The notes: generated by a model not told the origin, from the sequence alone. Shown: positions 1 to 9,691, counted from the first letter of the stretch. The stretch: DNA of 64,000 bases from Chryseobacterium sp. MEBOG06 (GCF_021869765.1 NZ_CP084580.1:1364001-1428000); one strand, 5' to 3'. Program-made: numbers and translations.

Positions 1-676
<676 letters not shown>

Positions 677-754
677 TAAAATAATAAAGTGAAGGGTGAA
701 TTCGCAAATTTACCTGATAAGTAAATCTTTTAAATTTTAAAAACAATATTTATT

Positions 755-1090
755 ATGGTACTATTAGAACAATTAAAACATTTCCCGGAAACCATCCAGT
801 TTGCTGATGTCATTGCTCATATCGATGAAACTTACGATTTTACACCAACATCGTTTAAGAATGGTGGTACAAGCAATGAAGCAGGACAAAATAACGGTTC
901 ATGTAAAGTTTTCAGCTATGCCCAGCTTCACAATCTGCCGAAAGAAGAAACTCTTCAGCTATTTGGAGAGTTCTACAGAGAAGAGGTCCTGAAAAATCCT
1001 GAAGGAGAAGACCACCAGAATATCAGAAACTTTATGCAGTTTGGCTGGGACGGAATTACCTTTGAAGGAGAAGCTTTGAAAGAGAAGTAA
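755..1090 (+). CDS. HopJ type III effector family protein
   Basis: 111 aa, no signal peptide or membrane segment. The whole length matches the small HopJ family (GSCKVFSYAQLHNLP near residue 50, LFGEFYREEVL near 70, then DHQNIRNFMQFGW near 85). Although named after a Pseudomonas syringae effector, the family is widespread in bacteria without type III secretion, as here, and its molecular role is not established. It starts 158 bp from the divergent rtcB and is followed 101 bp later by a WYL regulator, so all three may share control. Start chosen as the only in-frame ATG near the family N-terminus. Confidence 0.8.
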   Translation: MVLLEQLKHFPETIQFADVIAHIDETYDFTPTSFKNGGTSNEAGQNNGSCKVFSYAQLHNLPKEETLQLFGEFYREEVLKNPEGEDHQNIRNFMQFGWDGITFEGEALKEK

Positions 1091-1191
1091 TTTTTATGCT
1101 AAAAAGCAGATAAAGCAAAAGATAAATTTGCAAATCAGCGAATGCTAAAACCTGAAATATTATATAAATCAGACTATTAAACACTAAGGTT

Positions 1192-2211
1192 ATGTCATCC
1201 AATAAAAACGCTCTGATTCGATATAAAACATTAGATAAATGCCTTAAAAACAAATACAGGAAATATACGCTTGAAGATCTCATTGACGAATGTTCCGAAG
1301 CTTTATTTGAATTCGAAGGTAAGGAGTCCTATGTCAGTAAGCGAACGGTTCAGCTTGATCTGCAGAATATGCGGAGTGAGAAGTTCGGATATGAGGCTCC
1401 TATTGAAGTCTATGAAAGAAGATATTACCGGTACAGTGATCCCGATTACAGTATCCATAACATCTCTGTGAATGAAAGTGATCTGAAGGCAATGAATAAT
1501 GCGGTTCAGATTTTAAAGCAGTTCAAAGACTTTTCGATGTTTAAAGAAATGAACGGGGTTATCCAGAAACTGGAGGATTCTATTCATGCTACCAGCCAGA
1601 AATCGATTATTCATCTGGATAAAAATGAACAGCTGAAAGGACTTGAACACATCGATATTCTGTACGAAAGTATTGCCAATAAGAAAGTATTAAAGATTTT
1701 CTATAAAAGCTTTACCGCAAAAGAATCCAATATCTTCACGGTTCACCCGCAGTTGTTAAAGGAATTTAATAACCGCTGGTTCCTGATCTGTCTTTATAAA
1801 CAGAAAATGTATAATCTGGCACTAGACAGGATGGAAAGTATCGAAATTGATGAAAGCCTTCAGTATATTGATAAAGATCTGGATGGGGACGAATATTTTA
1901 AAGATATTATAGGAGTTACAGTTGCAGATGGAATGGCTCCCAGAAACGTGGTTTTTTGGGTAGATTCCGGAAATGCCCCTTATGTAAAGACAAAACCACT
2001 CCATAAAAGCCAGGTGATTGTAAGTGAAGATAATGAAGGAACAATTTTTAAAATATGTGTCCAGATTAATTTTGAACTGGAAAGACTTCTGCTGGGGTTT
2101 GGCGATTCTCTGATTGTTCACAGACCTCAGAAACTGAGAATTAAAATGGAAGAGAAGTTCAGTGCAGGAAGTAAAAATTATCAGAATCTGATTGTTACCG
2201 ATGAGAATTAA
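1192..2211 (+). CDS. WYL-domain transcriptional regulator
   Basis: 339 aa. Residues 1-80 look like an HTH (DeoR/YafY-like) region with a dimer/DNA-binding pattern (SKRTVQLDLQNMR about 50-62). Residues about 150-230 form a WYL domain in which the signature appears as RWFLICLY and is followed by LALDRMESIEI, the usual strand after it; a C-terminal WYL extension follows. WYL proteins are ligand- or nucleic-acid-sensing regulators often linked to DNA/RNA damage or defence genes. The neighbouring RtcB RNA ligase suggests sensing of broken RNA or an oligonucleotide, but that is inference. The gene follows hopJ in the same direction with a 101-bp gap and could be read from the same promoter. Confidence 0.85.
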   Translation: MSSNKNALIRYKTLDKCLKNKYRKYTLEDLIDECSEALFEFEGKESYVSKRTVQLDLQNMRSEKFGYEAPIEVYERRYYRYSDPDYSIHNISVNESDLKAMNNAVQILKQFKDFSMFKEMNGVIQKLEDSIHATSQKSIIHLDKNEQLKGLEHIDILYESIANKKVLKIFYKSFTAKESNIFTVHPQLLKEFNNRWFLICLYKQKMYNLALDRMESIEIDESLQYIDKDLDGDEYFKDIIGVTVADGMAPRNVVFWVDSGNAPYVKTKPLHKSQVIVSEDNEGTIFKICVQINFELERLLLGFGDSLIVHRPQKLRIKMEEKFSAGSKNYQNLIVTDEN

Positions 2212-2321
2212 TCTGTAAAGGCTTTTAAAAGAAAATGGATCAATGATTAATAAATTCTTAATTAATGATTTTAAGCTTGGCTTAGAAATTGCATTATTTT
2301 AACATATATAAAATCACGTTT

Positions 2322-2459
2322 ATGAAATCAAGAATATTTAAAGCATTAGTTGCAATTGTAGCACCACTGGTAATAGAATATATTGTGAAAAAAATATCAG
2401 AAAAACTTGATCCAAAGGAAGAGCAGAAAGAAAAAAAGCCAAAGCAGGTGACTGCTTAA
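2322..2459 (+). CDS. Small hydrophobic/basic protein of 45 aa
   Basis: ATG 2322 to TAA 2457-2459. The peptide begins MKSRIFKALVAIVAPLVIEY, one short hydrophobic segment (about residues 7-22), followed by a strongly charged Lys/Glu tail. It may be a membrane-anchored small protein. It sits alone between the WYL gene and a strong terminator immediately downstream (2492-2525), which supports a real transcript. No function recognised. Confidence 0.5.
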   Translation: MKSRIFKALVAIVAPLVIEYIVKKISEKLDPKEEQKEKKPKQVTA

Positions 2460-2491
2460 AAATGGTTGAAATTTAAAATTATTGAAAAAGA

Positions 2492-2525
2492 GACTGTCAT
2501 GAATATGCACAGTCCCTTTTTTTTT
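2492..2525. terminator. Intrinsic terminator
   Basis: GACTGT (2492-2497) pairs with ACAGTC (2508-2513), extended inward by CAT/ATG, followed by a run of T from 2516 to 2525. It ends the small-protein transcript on + and directly abuts the stop of the convergent DUF1501 gene. Confidence 0.8.
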
Positions 2526-3708
2526 ATACAAAGTCGTAAATTCCGTCTTTCCACCCCAACACTTTAGAAGAATCCGCTTTTAGCCAGTTTTTCAGAATCG
2601 TAGCGTATACTTTTCTGAAATCTTCCTTGTAGATGAGATCTCCTTCATTCAGGTTTTGAAGATCTGGAAGAGGATTTAATAATCCTTTCTTTTTAAGAGC
2701 TCCGCTGATGAAAAACATCTGGTTGGCTGTTCCATGATCCGTTCCGTTGCTGGCATTCTGAGCAACACGGCGGCCAAATTCCGAAAAAGTCATCAGCAGC
2801 ATATTATTGAAAAGCCCGTTGCTTTTCATATCCGCAACAAATGATTTTACAGCTTCATTGATGTCATCAAATAGTTTTTTCTGTCTGTCGCTCTGATTAA
2901 CATGGGTGTCAAAACTTCCCACCGAAAGATAGTAAACCTGTGTATTGATATCAGACTTTATTAAGGAAGCGACTGTTTTGAAATCTTTTCCTAATTGTGA
3001 ATTGGGATAAACTTGTTCTGTCTTTTTAGCTTTACTCTTTTCAAAAATATAACCGGCATTATTGATGGTAGAGCCCAGGGTCTGATATAGATAAGAAACT
3101 GTCTCATCATCATGATGGTGATCATACAAAGATTTGAAATACTTCTCCTGACTGGTTTGATAAAGTCTTTTAGGATCTTTAAAAGCAAAAGCTTTATTAT
3201 TTTCACCTTTTAACGCCAAACTCAGCATATCATCTACTTCCAGTGCCTGAGTTGGGTGGTCACAACGGTAACATTCTTCATCCAGAAAACGCCCAAGCCA
3301 GCCTGTTTCCAGAAACTGATCGCTCCGGCTTGCAGACTGCCAGATATCCATACTCCGGAAGTGGGATTTGTCAGGATTTGGATATCCCACACTGTTCATT
3401 ACAGAAAGTTCACCATTGTCAAAAAGCTCTTTAAAATAGGAGAGAGAAGGATTGATCCCCGCTTCATCTGTTAGAGAAAGTGAATCCTGAATAGCCAGTG
3501 TTTTTCTTTCCCTGAAATAAATGTCATTTTTTGCCGGAATGATAGTATTTAAACCATCATTACCACCTGTAAACTGGAGGACCACCAAAATATTCTGACC
3601 CGGAACCAGAGCATCATCCAATGTCATTGATTGCAGAAAATTAGGCACCAGCAGCGAAGCGGTAGCCAACGAACTTATTTTGAGGAATTCTCTTCTTTTG
3701 ATTAGCAT
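2524..3708 (-). CDS. DUF1501 domain-containing exported protein
   Basis: 394 aa. The N-terminus KRREFLKISSLATASLLVP is a Tat-like signal (two Arg, FLK, hydrophobic core). The body fits DUF1501, a sulfatase-like alkaline-phosphatase-superfamily domain: LQFTGGNDGLNT near residue 45, HFRSMDIWQSA near 115, and the late FSEFGRR plus NGTDHGTANQMF segment. DUF1501 genes are regularly paired with DUF1800 genes, as here (110 bp downstream of it on the same strand). The biochemical function of the pair is not known; an exported protein acting with its partner is the safest description. Confidence 0.88.
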   Translation of the reverse strand: MLIKRREFLKISSLATASLLVPNFLQSMTLDDALVPGQNILVVLQFTGGNDGLNTIIPAKNDIYFRERKTLAIQDSLSLTDEAGINPSLSYFKELFDNGELSVMNSVGYPNPDKSHFRSMDIWQSASRSDQFLETGWLGRFLDEECYRCDHPTQALEVDDMLSLALKGENNKAFAFKDPKRLYQTSQEKYFKSLYDHHHDDETVSYLYQTLGSTINNAGYIFEKSKAKKTEQVYPNSQLGKDFKTVASLIKSDINTQVYYLSVGSFDTHVNQSDRQKKLFDDINEAVKSFVADMKSNGLFNNMLLMTFSEFGRRVAQNASNGTDHGTANQMFFISGALKKKGLLNPLPDLQNLNEGDLIYKEDFRKVYATILKNWLKADSSKVLGWKDGIYDFV

Positions 3709-3817
3709 AACTTTAAGGTTTAGGTTGCTGAATAATGAGTAGATCTTAAGTTGCAGATTATACCTTATATTTCACAGGAATAATGTCTTAATCGTTATCA
3801 TCTGCGATCTTAAAAAA

Positions 3818-5197
3818 CTACATTAACTGATATTCCGGGGTAGACATCAGATTGATGACATTCATTTTTGTACTGTTATCAGAAAAACTCTTTATCGTAT
3901 TTATATCCAGGCTTTGGGCATTTTGGATAAGATAATCCTCGCAGTTTTTATGCGCAAATATCTTGTCTACACGTTCCCAGTCTATGGTGATATTCGGGTT
4001 TTTAAACGTTTTATTTAAGGCTGTTTCTCTGGATTTCATTCCCATATCAATATCGTCATCCTCACGAGGACTGTATTCTAGCGGACGGAGTCCGGACCAG
4101 ATCTGTGGAACCTGAAGCCTCAGCATCAGCGTAGAACTGTCGATCCAGGATTTTCCATTGGGCCATCCTGAAACATTGGGAGGATAAAGAAGCATCTGTC
4201 CTAAGAGTTTCTGATAAACGATGAGGTTTTCCGGATTCTGAATATGCATAGGAAGTACCCGCATGATTCCTGCCATCAGCTCTACAGGAGATTTTATTCT
4301 GTTTCCTATATTTTTCTGATCATAAAACCATGAACTTGAAAATATCTCATTCACTAATTTTTTAATATCATATCCAGAGCTGTAAAACTTAGTACTTAAG
4401 CTGTTTACAATAGTATCATCCACCTTTTCATTAACGAAAAACCTATAGATCTTAGCCGTAATAAATCTGGCCGTCGCTTTCTGTTCCAGAATAATGTTTA
4501 AAGCATCTGTTCCACTGAAGTTTCCTGTTTTGTTTAGAAAAGTTTTGATTCCTTCATCATGAAGATTTTTTCTTTCTTTGAAATTTCCATCCTTATCATA
4601 GCTCCATCCTGTAAAAGCTCTTGCTCCTTCCCGTACATCTTTTTCAGTGTAATTTCCCCTGCCCATCGTAAAAAGCTCCATAACCTCTCTGGCAAAATTT
4701 TCATTAGGATGATCTTTCTTATTCTGCTGATTGTTCAGAAAGTTGAGCATAGCCGGTGATTGGCTGACTTCGAAAAGCAGATCTTTGAAGTTCCCCAATG
4801 CATTTTTCCGAATGGTATTGAGAAGCTGCCTGTTGAATTTTGGATTCAGAACCCTTGATGCAAAATGTCCATGCCAGAAAAAAGCCATCTTTTCTCTCAT
4901 CTGTTCCTTGCTGTTCACCATGGAATCCAGAAAATTAAGGTTCAGTTCATTGTTCTGTTCCCTATAAATCCGCTGCATTTCTTTTTTCTTTTCCGCAGGG
5001 GCGGTGCTGCTCATGTCATCAGCTGTTGGATCTGAATCGGGAGTGTCATATGTGATCTCTTTAAAGCTATCTTGCCTGAACAGGTCGTTTAAAAGGGTAT
5101 TGGTGTTTTTATTTTTCAGATCATCAATCTGATTGATTCCAACACCGAAACCTGCGCGCCAAAGAAGATGCTTGTTTTTTAATAATGAATCAGCCAT
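3818..5197 (-). CDS. DUF1800 domain-containing protein
   Basis: 459 aa. Matches DUF1800: LLWRAGFGVG at the start, REKMAFFWHGHFASRV near residue 125, NENFAREVMELFTMG near 165, ARAFTGWSY near 190, and a late LYPPNVSGWPNG segment near 335. The protein has no obvious signal peptide although its DUF1501 partner does, so its location is uncertain. The two genes are the same way round (DUF1800 first) and probably form one transcript. Function unknown; DUF1800/DUF1501 pairs are common in Bacteroidota and Planctomycetota. Confidence 0.88.
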   Translation of the reverse strand: MADSLLKNKHLLWRAGFGVGINQIDDLKNKNTNTLLNDLFRQDSFKEITYDTPDSDPTADDMSSTAPAEKKKEMQRIYREQNNELNLNFLDSMVNSKEQMREKMAFFWHGHFASRVLNPKFNRQLLNTIRKNALGNFKDLLFEVSQSPAMLNFLNNQQNKKDHPNENFAREVMELFTMGRGNYTEKDVREGARAFTGWSYDKDGNFKERKNLHDEGIKTFLNKTGNFSGTDALNIILEQKATARFITAKIYRFFVNEKVDDTIVNSLSTKFYSSGYDIKKLVNEIFSSSWFYDQKNIGNRIKSPVELMAGIMRVLPMHIQNPENLIVYQKLLGQMLLYPPNVSGWPNGKSWIDSSTLMLRLQVPQIWSGLRPLEYSPREDDDIDMGMKSRETALNKTFKNPNITIDWERVDKIFAHKNCEDYLIQNAQSLDINTIKSFSDNSTKMNVINLMSTPEYQLM

Positions 5198-5602
5198 GGT
5201 GAGAACATTTATTTTTTTGATGTATTTTAAGGAGAAAGGTTAAAATGATAACGAATTAATGATTGTTAATATTACTATATTAATACAGAAGACATAATCA
5301 TCTGTAAACAGAATCAGATCGAAAATTAGATGATCTGTATTTTTTAAGGATAAATACTAAATATACTAAATCTCAGGATAAGCATAATAACTCCTACTAT
5401 ATTTTTGCAAATTTTAACTCTTAATTCACTTTTCAAGGCTTTTTTCTGGTAATTTTTGTTAAACAATCATTTAAATTTTGTTAAAAATAATCAATTGATA
5501 ACCATTGTTTTATGCGTTTTTCGAGTGTTAAAGTGGAGCGGTTTGCTTTCCTTGGCACGATTTTTACATCTTCTAGTTTAGTAAAATTAAAAAATTAGAG
5601 TT
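5198..5602. other. AT-rich intergenic region
   Basis: About 400 bp between the leftward DUF1800 gene and the rightward 5603 gene. I see no coding frame or RNA gene. The right end carries a promoter-like element for 5603; the remainder is AT-rich with short repeats of TTAA type. Confidence 0.4.
5552..5581 (+). promoter_or_regulatory. Predicted promoter of the 5603 gene
   Basis: TTG (5552-5554), 19-nt spacer, TAGTTTAG (5574-5581), one mismatch to TAnnTTTG. It lies 21 bp before the start codon. Confidence 0.35.
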
Positions 5603-6166
5603 ATGAAAATGTTTAAACAAGCAATATTGCTGGCTGGAGTTTTAACAGCAGGAATAGCAAGCGCACAGAATTCAAAAATGAATAATATGATCAAAGTGGG
5701 CGCAAATGTTGGTTTAGCAGTTCCTGCAGACAATCTTTCTGCAGCTGTAGGAGTAGATGTGTCTTATCAGAACCTTATTACACCTGGGTTCGGATTAGGA
5801 ATCGCATCAGGATATACTCACTATTTTGGTAAAGAGAACAACGGTTATAAAAATAATGATGTAGGCGTAGTTCCTGTAGCAGCTTTAATAAGAATTTATC
5901 CAAAACAAACCGGTTTCTATTTCGGAACAGACTTAGGATATGGTTTCCTGGTTGGAGATAAGCAGGTTGCTTCCAATACAAGTGTAGAAAGAGCCAACGG
6001 TGGTTTCTACATTAAGCCGGAGATCGGATACCACAATAAAGACTGGAATTTCTTCGTACAATACCAGAAGGTTTTTGTAGGAACTAAAGGAGATTTAGCT
6101 GGTCAGGACTATAATGTGGGGAACATCGGAGTAGGATTCGGTTACAATCTTCCATTAGGAAAGTAG
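5603..6166 (+). CDS. Exported outer-membrane beta-barrel-like protein
   Basis: 187 aa. A cleavable signal peptide is clear (hydrophobic AILLAGVLTAGIASAQ, cleavage after ASA). The mature part is Gly/aromatic-rich with alternating short strands (ASGYTHYFG, FYFGTDLGYGF, IGVGFGYNLPLGK), as in small OmpA/OmpX- or opacity-type porins, but it has no OmpA peptidoglycan-binding domain and no final aromatic residue. Probably a small eight-strand barrel. No specific family recognised. Single-gene transcript: promoter-like element upstream, strong terminator downstream. Confidence 0.7.
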   Translation: MKMFKQAILLAGVLTAGIASAQNSKMNNMIKVGANVGLAVPADNLSAAVGVDVSYQNLITPGFGLGIASGYTHYFGKENNGYKNNDVGVVPVAALIRIYPKQTGFYFGTDLGYGFLVGDKQVASNTSVERANGGFYIKPEIGYHNKDWNFFVQYQKVFVGTKGDLAGQDYNVGNIGVGFGYNLPLGK

Positions 6167-6196
6167 TTAGATTTAATATATAAACAATTATTAACC

Positions 6197-6229
6197 AAAA
6201 CCTTTTCACGAAAGTGAAAAGGTTTTTTT
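6197..6229 (+). terminator. Intrinsic terminator after the 5603 gene
   Basis: A 13-bp perfect stem (6197-6209 with 6214-6226), GAAA loop (6210-6213) and a T run to 6229. Its right arm contains a GTG that would be a false start for the next gene. Confidence 0.9.
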
Positions 6230-6259
6230 GTTCTGTGCAGGATTTACAAAAACAATTAT

Positions 6260-6267
6260 TATATTTG
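6260..6267 (+). promoter_or_regulatory. Promoter -7 element of glk
   Basis: TATATTTG matches TAnnTTTG perfectly, 15 bp before ATG 6283. No good TTG is seen at the usual distance. It supports ATG 6283 over a GTG at 6214. Confidence 0.4.
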
Positions 6268-6282
6268 GTAAAATTTGAGGTT

Positions 6283-7332
6283 ATGATTCTGAATCCAAAG
6301 TTTCCACTTTATTTACCAGGAGTAGAGAACAGTAATAATGAGAACATTTCTATCATCGGGGCAAGTCTCCGTGAAGATATAACCATCCTTGGCTATTTTG
6401 TTTCCGGTAACGGAGGTCTTGATATAAAACTCCAGAATACTTATTCAACGAAAGAGTACGCTTCTTTTTCTGATATTTTAAAGAAGTTTATTCAGGATAA
6501 CCAGCTGGAAAACGTAAAACGTCTGGGAATGGCTGTGCCGGGACCTGTACTTGACGGGAAAAGCAACCCTGCAAGATTAGGCTGGAATTTAGACATCCAG
6601 GAGTATGCCAGAGAATTCGGGTTTGAAAAAGTAGATATGCTGAATGACCTGGAAGCATCTGCCTACGGAATGGCTCTTCTGGAAGATGACGATCTTGATG
6701 CCATCTATACAAGCGGTCATCTTGAAAAAGGAAATGTTGCCATTCTTGCACCCGGAAACGGATTGGGAGAAGCGGGATATTTCTTTGACGGAAAAAATCT
6801 GAGACCTTTCGCTACAGAAGGGGGACATTCTGAATTTTCACCAAGAACAAACGTAGAGGTAGAATTCTATCAGTTTTTAAATAATATCTACGGAATTGTT
6901 AGCTGGGAAAATGTACTTTCTAAGACAGGCTTATTCAATATATACAGATTCCTGAGAGACGTAAAAAGACATCCTGAACCTGAATGGCTGGGAGAGCGTC
7001 TTGCCCAGGGGAACTTTGTAGAAGAATTGTATAAAGCTGCCGTAGAAGATAATGTATTGATCTGTAGAATTGCTTTAGATACCTTCCTTGAGTTTCTGGC
7101 CCGTGAAGCGAACAATTTAACATTAAAATTAAAAGCGACAGGAGGTTTACTGATTTCAGGAGATATTCCACAGATGATGAGAGAATATATGGATAAAGAT
7201 AAGTTCTACGAAAAATTCAAGATCAGTGATAAGATGGAAGAAATGCTTAAAAATATTCCAATCTATCTGGTCAAGCAAAACCACACCGCACTAAAGGGTA
7301 TGGCACTTTACACCGCTTACTCTCAAGAATAA
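6283..7332 (+). CDS. glk: Glucokinase
   Basis: 349 aa from ATG 6283. Phosphorylates glucose with ATP, feeding glycolysis. It matches the classical Glk family rather than ROK: MAVPGPV near residue 83, catalytic-Asp region MLNDLEASAYG (119-129), phosphate loop LAPGNGLGEAGYF (155-167), EGGHSEFSP (179-187) and a late GGLLISGDIP. The frame is open upstream to a GTG at 6214, but that codon lies inside the terminator of the previous gene, and the TATATTTG box at 6260 would put transcription start after it, so ATG 6283 is preferred. Monocistronic: a terminator follows at once. Confidence 0.9.
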   Translation: MILNPKFPLYLPGVENSNNENISIIGASLREDITILGYFVSGNGGLDIKLQNTYSTKEYASFSDILKKFIQDNQLENVKRLGMAVPGPVLDGKSNPARLGWNLDIQEYAREFGFEKVDMLNDLEASAYGMALLEDDDLDAIYTSGHLEKGNVAILAPGNGLGEAGYFFDGKNLRPFATEGGHSEFSPRTNVEVEFYQFLNNIYGIVSWENVLSKTGLFNIYRFLRDVKRHPEPEWLGERLAQGNFVEELYKAAVEDNVLICRIALDTFLEFLAREANNLTLKLKATGGLLISGDIPQMMREYMDKDKFYEKFKISDKMEEMLKNIPIYLVKQNHTALKGMALYTAYSQE

Positions 7333-7333
7333 C

Positions 7334-7364
7334 AAAAAGCTCCGAAGAAATTCGGAGCTTTTTT
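7334..7364 (+). terminator. Intrinsic terminator after glk
   Basis: Stem 7334-7346 with 7351-7363, GAAA loop, T run. Two bases after the glk stop. Confidence 0.9.
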
Positions 7365-7437
7365 ATGAGATGATATTATTCATAAAAATAATTAATTTTC
7401 TTGATATACATCAATGTGGTCTATCGGATAAGATAGC

Positions 7438-7445
7438 TACCTTTG
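7438..7445 (+). promoter_or_regulatory. Promoter -7 element of the first yceI gene
   Basis: TACCTTTG, a perfect TAnnTTTG box, 30 bp before ATG 7476; no clear -33 TTG. Confidence 0.4.
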
Positions 7446-7475
7446 TGGTATTAAATAAGTAAATAACTCTATTCA

Positions 7476-8042
7476 ATGAAAAAAATATTTTTATTAGCAG
7501 TTTTAGCTGGAGGTTTAGCTTTCGGGCAGTCAAAAAAAGTAGTAGCATCTGATGTACACTGGTGGGGGTATAAAGTAGCAAAATCTGAGGCAAGTTCTCA
7601 CGACGGTACTGTAAAAGTAAAGTCAGGAGATATGGTGATGAAAGGAAATGATTTGGTAGGAGGAAGCTTCGTTCTGGATATGACTTCTATCAATGCAACT
7701 GACCTTACAGGTGAATATCAGCAAAAATTAAACGGACACCTTAAAAACGGTGACTTCTTTGAAGTTGAAAAATTCCCTACAGCTGCTTTCAAAATCACCT
7801 CTGTAAAGAAAAACAATGATAAAGTTTACAGTTCTTTAGTAACAGGAAACCTTACTTTAAAAGGGAAAACAAGCCCTATTACTTTCCCTGCCAAGATTTC
7901 TTACAGCAAAGGAGTAGTAAGTTTGGTATCTAACAAATTCTCTTTCGACAGACAGAAATTTGATGTTGCATACAAATCTACAATGCAGGATGTTTTTGTG
8001 AAAGATGACATCGATATGATTGTAAAGGTAACTGCTCAATAA
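7476..8042 (+). CDS. YceI family exported protein
   Basis: 188 aa with signal peptide (IFLLAVLAGGLAFGQ). The mature part is a YceI lipocalin-like barrel: WWGYKVAKSEASSHDGTVKV near residue 30, VLDMTSINATDL near 70, FFEVEKFPTAAFKITSV near 93, GNLTLKGKTSPITFPA near 122, and FDRQKFDVAYKS at the end. YceI proteins bind amphipathic or isoprenoid-type lipids in the periplasm. A paralogue follows 78 bp downstream behind its own terminator/promoter, so the pair is a tandem duplication with separate transcription rather than an operon. Confidence 0.9.
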   Translation: MKKIFLLAVLAGGLAFGQSKKVVASDVHWWGYKVAKSEASSHDGTVKVKSGDMVMKGNDLVGGSFVLDMTSINATDLTGEYQQKLNGHLKNGDFFEVEKFPTAAFKITSVKKNNDKVYSSLVTGNLTLKGKTSPITFPAKISYSKGVVSLVSNKFSFDRQKFDVAYKSTMQDVFVKDDIDMIVKVTAQ

Positions 8043-8063
8043 ATTAATCAAAAAAAGATTGTT

Positions 8064-8092
8064 AAAAGTGTAGAAGTTCTACACTTTTTTTT
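8064..8092 (+). terminator. Intrinsic terminator between the yceI paralogues
   Basis: Stem 8064-8073 with 8079-8088 (AAAAGTGTAG / CTACACTTTT), loop AAGTT, T run 8085-8092. The following TATTTTTG (8092-8099) is a -7 box for the next gene. Confidence 0.85.
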
Positions 8093-8099
8093 ATTTTTG
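8092..8099 (+). promoter_or_regulatory. Promoter -7 element of the second yceI gene
   Basis: TATTTTTG matches TAnnTTTG exactly and overlaps the T run of the preceding terminator, 21 bp before ATG 8121. -33 not evident. Confidence 0.35.
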
Positions 8100-8120
8100 T
8101 TGAATTGTAAATAAAAAAGA

Positions 8121-8750
8121 ATGAAAAGATTACTATTGTTTGCTATGGTGTGCGCAGGTATATCATTTGTTTCTGCTCAGAAGAAGTTTGATAAAGTTGC
8201 AAAGGTAACTTCATCAGAGATCAGATGGTGGGGGTATAAGGTTGTAAAGACTGAAGCTTCTTCCCACTCAGGAACTGTAAAGCTAAAGAGCGGAAAATTC
8301 AACTTTGACCATACTGTTTTGGTAGACGGAGAGTTTGTAATAGATATGAGAAGCATCATGGCGGGAGATGTTTCCGACGAAGATCAGATCAAACTTACAG
8401 ATGACCTGAAAAGTACTAACTTCTTTGAAGTAAAGAAATTCCCGATTGCCAAATTCCATTTGACTAAAATTATTCCTTTAGCAAACAGTGAGTATAACTC
8501 TACAGTGTATGGTGATCTTACCCTTAAAGGGGTGAGAAAAACAATCTCTTTCCCAGCCAATGTATATGTGACTCAGTTTACAACATCTATTGAATCTGCT
8601 AAGTTCTCTCTGAACAGAAGAGACTTTAAAGTATTCTATCAATCTTCACTGAAAGATTATTTCATCAAAAATGAAATGGATATCCAGTTCAAAGTAACTA
8701 CTGAAATGTTAGATAACGAGAACAGACTTCCTGCTAAAAAGAAAAAATAA
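8121..8750 (+). CDS. YceI-like exported protein, divergent paralogue
   Basis: 209 aa with signal peptide (LLLFAMVCAGISFVSAQ). Shares the plan of its neighbour: RWWGYKVVKTEASSHSGTV near residue 35, FVIDMRSIMAGDV near 72, FFEVKKFPIAKFHLT near 98, GDLTLKGVRKTISFPA near 130, FSLNRRDFKVFYQ near 160. It differs by a Lys-rich C-terminal tail. Probably a second periplasmic lipid-binding barrel with altered ligand or location. Has its own -7 box and terminator. Confidence 0.85.
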   Translation: MKRLLLFAMVCAGISFVSAQKKFDKVAKVTSSEIRWWGYKVVKTEASSHSGTVKLKSGKFNFDHTVLVDGEFVIDMRSIMAGDVSDEDQIKLTDDLKSTNFFEVKKFPIAKFHLTKIIPLANSEYNSTVYGDLTLKGVRKTISFPANVYVTQFTTSIESAKFSLNRRDFKVFYQSSLKDYFIKNEMDIQFKVTTEMLDNENRLPAKKKK

Positions 8751-8772
8751 GATTAAATACTATATTGATATC

Positions 8773-8805
8773 AAAAGAGCGGTTCCTGCGGGACTGCTCT
8801 TTTTT
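8773..8805 (+). terminator. Intrinsic terminator after second yceI gene
   Basis: AAAAGAGC (8773-8780) pairs with GCTCTTTT (8796-8803), extended inward with one mismatch and one wobble; T run follows. Confidence 0.75.
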
Positions 8806-8970
8806 ATTAGCTGCTAATGCCGAAACAAATCTTTGTACATCTCATGACGATTTAATAAGATAACCTCCAAATATGATCAAGTGCGTCATACAAAAGCAAT
8901 CTCTCATATTTCTTATGTTCTTTTTGGTTTATACTTTTTCCTTTTTCTGCAATTTTTATAAATTAGCGGC

Positions 8971-9621
8971 ATGAAAATTTATATCGTAAGCGGTCTTGGA
9001 GCAGACTTTAAGGTACTTGAAAGAATAGAGTTTCCCGGGCACTGTGAATTGATTTTTATAGACTGGCTTATCCCTGAAAAAAATGAACCTTTTCATGACT
9101 ATGTCAAAAGAATGGCTGAAAAAGTAGATGATTCGGAGCCATTCTGTCTTTTGGGGTATTCTTTCGGAGGAATCATTGTGCAGGAAATCAACCGATTGAA
9201 ACCCGCAGAGAAAGTTGTTATTCTGGGAAGTATAAAATCTGATAAAGAAAAATCCAAATTTATAAAAACAGGAGAGGTCACGAAGATCCCACGTATTCTT
9301 CCGGTAGGTTTGTTTAATGATAAAGCTGCTAATGCATATGTGGTAGTCCGAAAACTTTTTGATCCTAAAAATCCTAAGCTTCTTCAGTATTTCAAAGTAA
9401 GAGATCCTTATTACCTGAAATGGTCTGTAGAGAAGGTTGCTGAGTGGAAATTCGATGAAAATCCTGACGTAATCCAGATTTTGGGAGATAAAGATATTGT
9501 TTTTCCTATCCGGAATTCAAAGCCTGACTATGTAATCAAGGGAGGAACTCATCTTTTTCCGGCAACTAAACATAAGGAAGTTTCAAAAATACTCGCAGAT
9601 ATTTTCTGTGAAAAAAAGTAA
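8971..9621 (+). CDS. Alpha/beta hydrolase
   Basis: 216 aa cytosolic alpha/beta-hydrolase fold. Nucleophile elbow GYSFGG places the catalytic serine at S64; ILGDKDIVFP near residue 170 supplies the acid and GGTHLF near 190 the histidine. The N-terminal YIVSGLGADFKV segment fits the oxyanion-hole strand. Short for the family, with a reduced cap. Substrate cannot be told. It stands alone between terminators. Confidence 0.8.
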   Translation: MKIYIVSGLGADFKVLERIEFPGHCELIFIDWLIPEKNEPFHDYVKRMAEKVDDSEPFCLLGYSFGGIIVQEINRLKPAEKVVILGSIKSDKEKSKFIKTGEVTKIPRILPVGLFNDKAANAYVVVRKLFDPKNPKLLQYFKVRDPYYLKWSVEKVAEWKFDENPDVIQILGDKDIVFPIRNSKPDYVIKGGTHLFPATKHKEVSKILADIFCEKK

Positions 9622-9691
9622 TATTATTTATTGATTGGTTTTTTAACAGGGGTATTGCTGTTGAAAAATTAGTTTTTTCAGAATTTATATT

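Noticed and set aside
6214..6282. N-terminal extension of glucokinase from GTG 6214
   Set aside because: The GTG lies in the terminator hairpin of the preceding gene, upstream of the likely transcription start.
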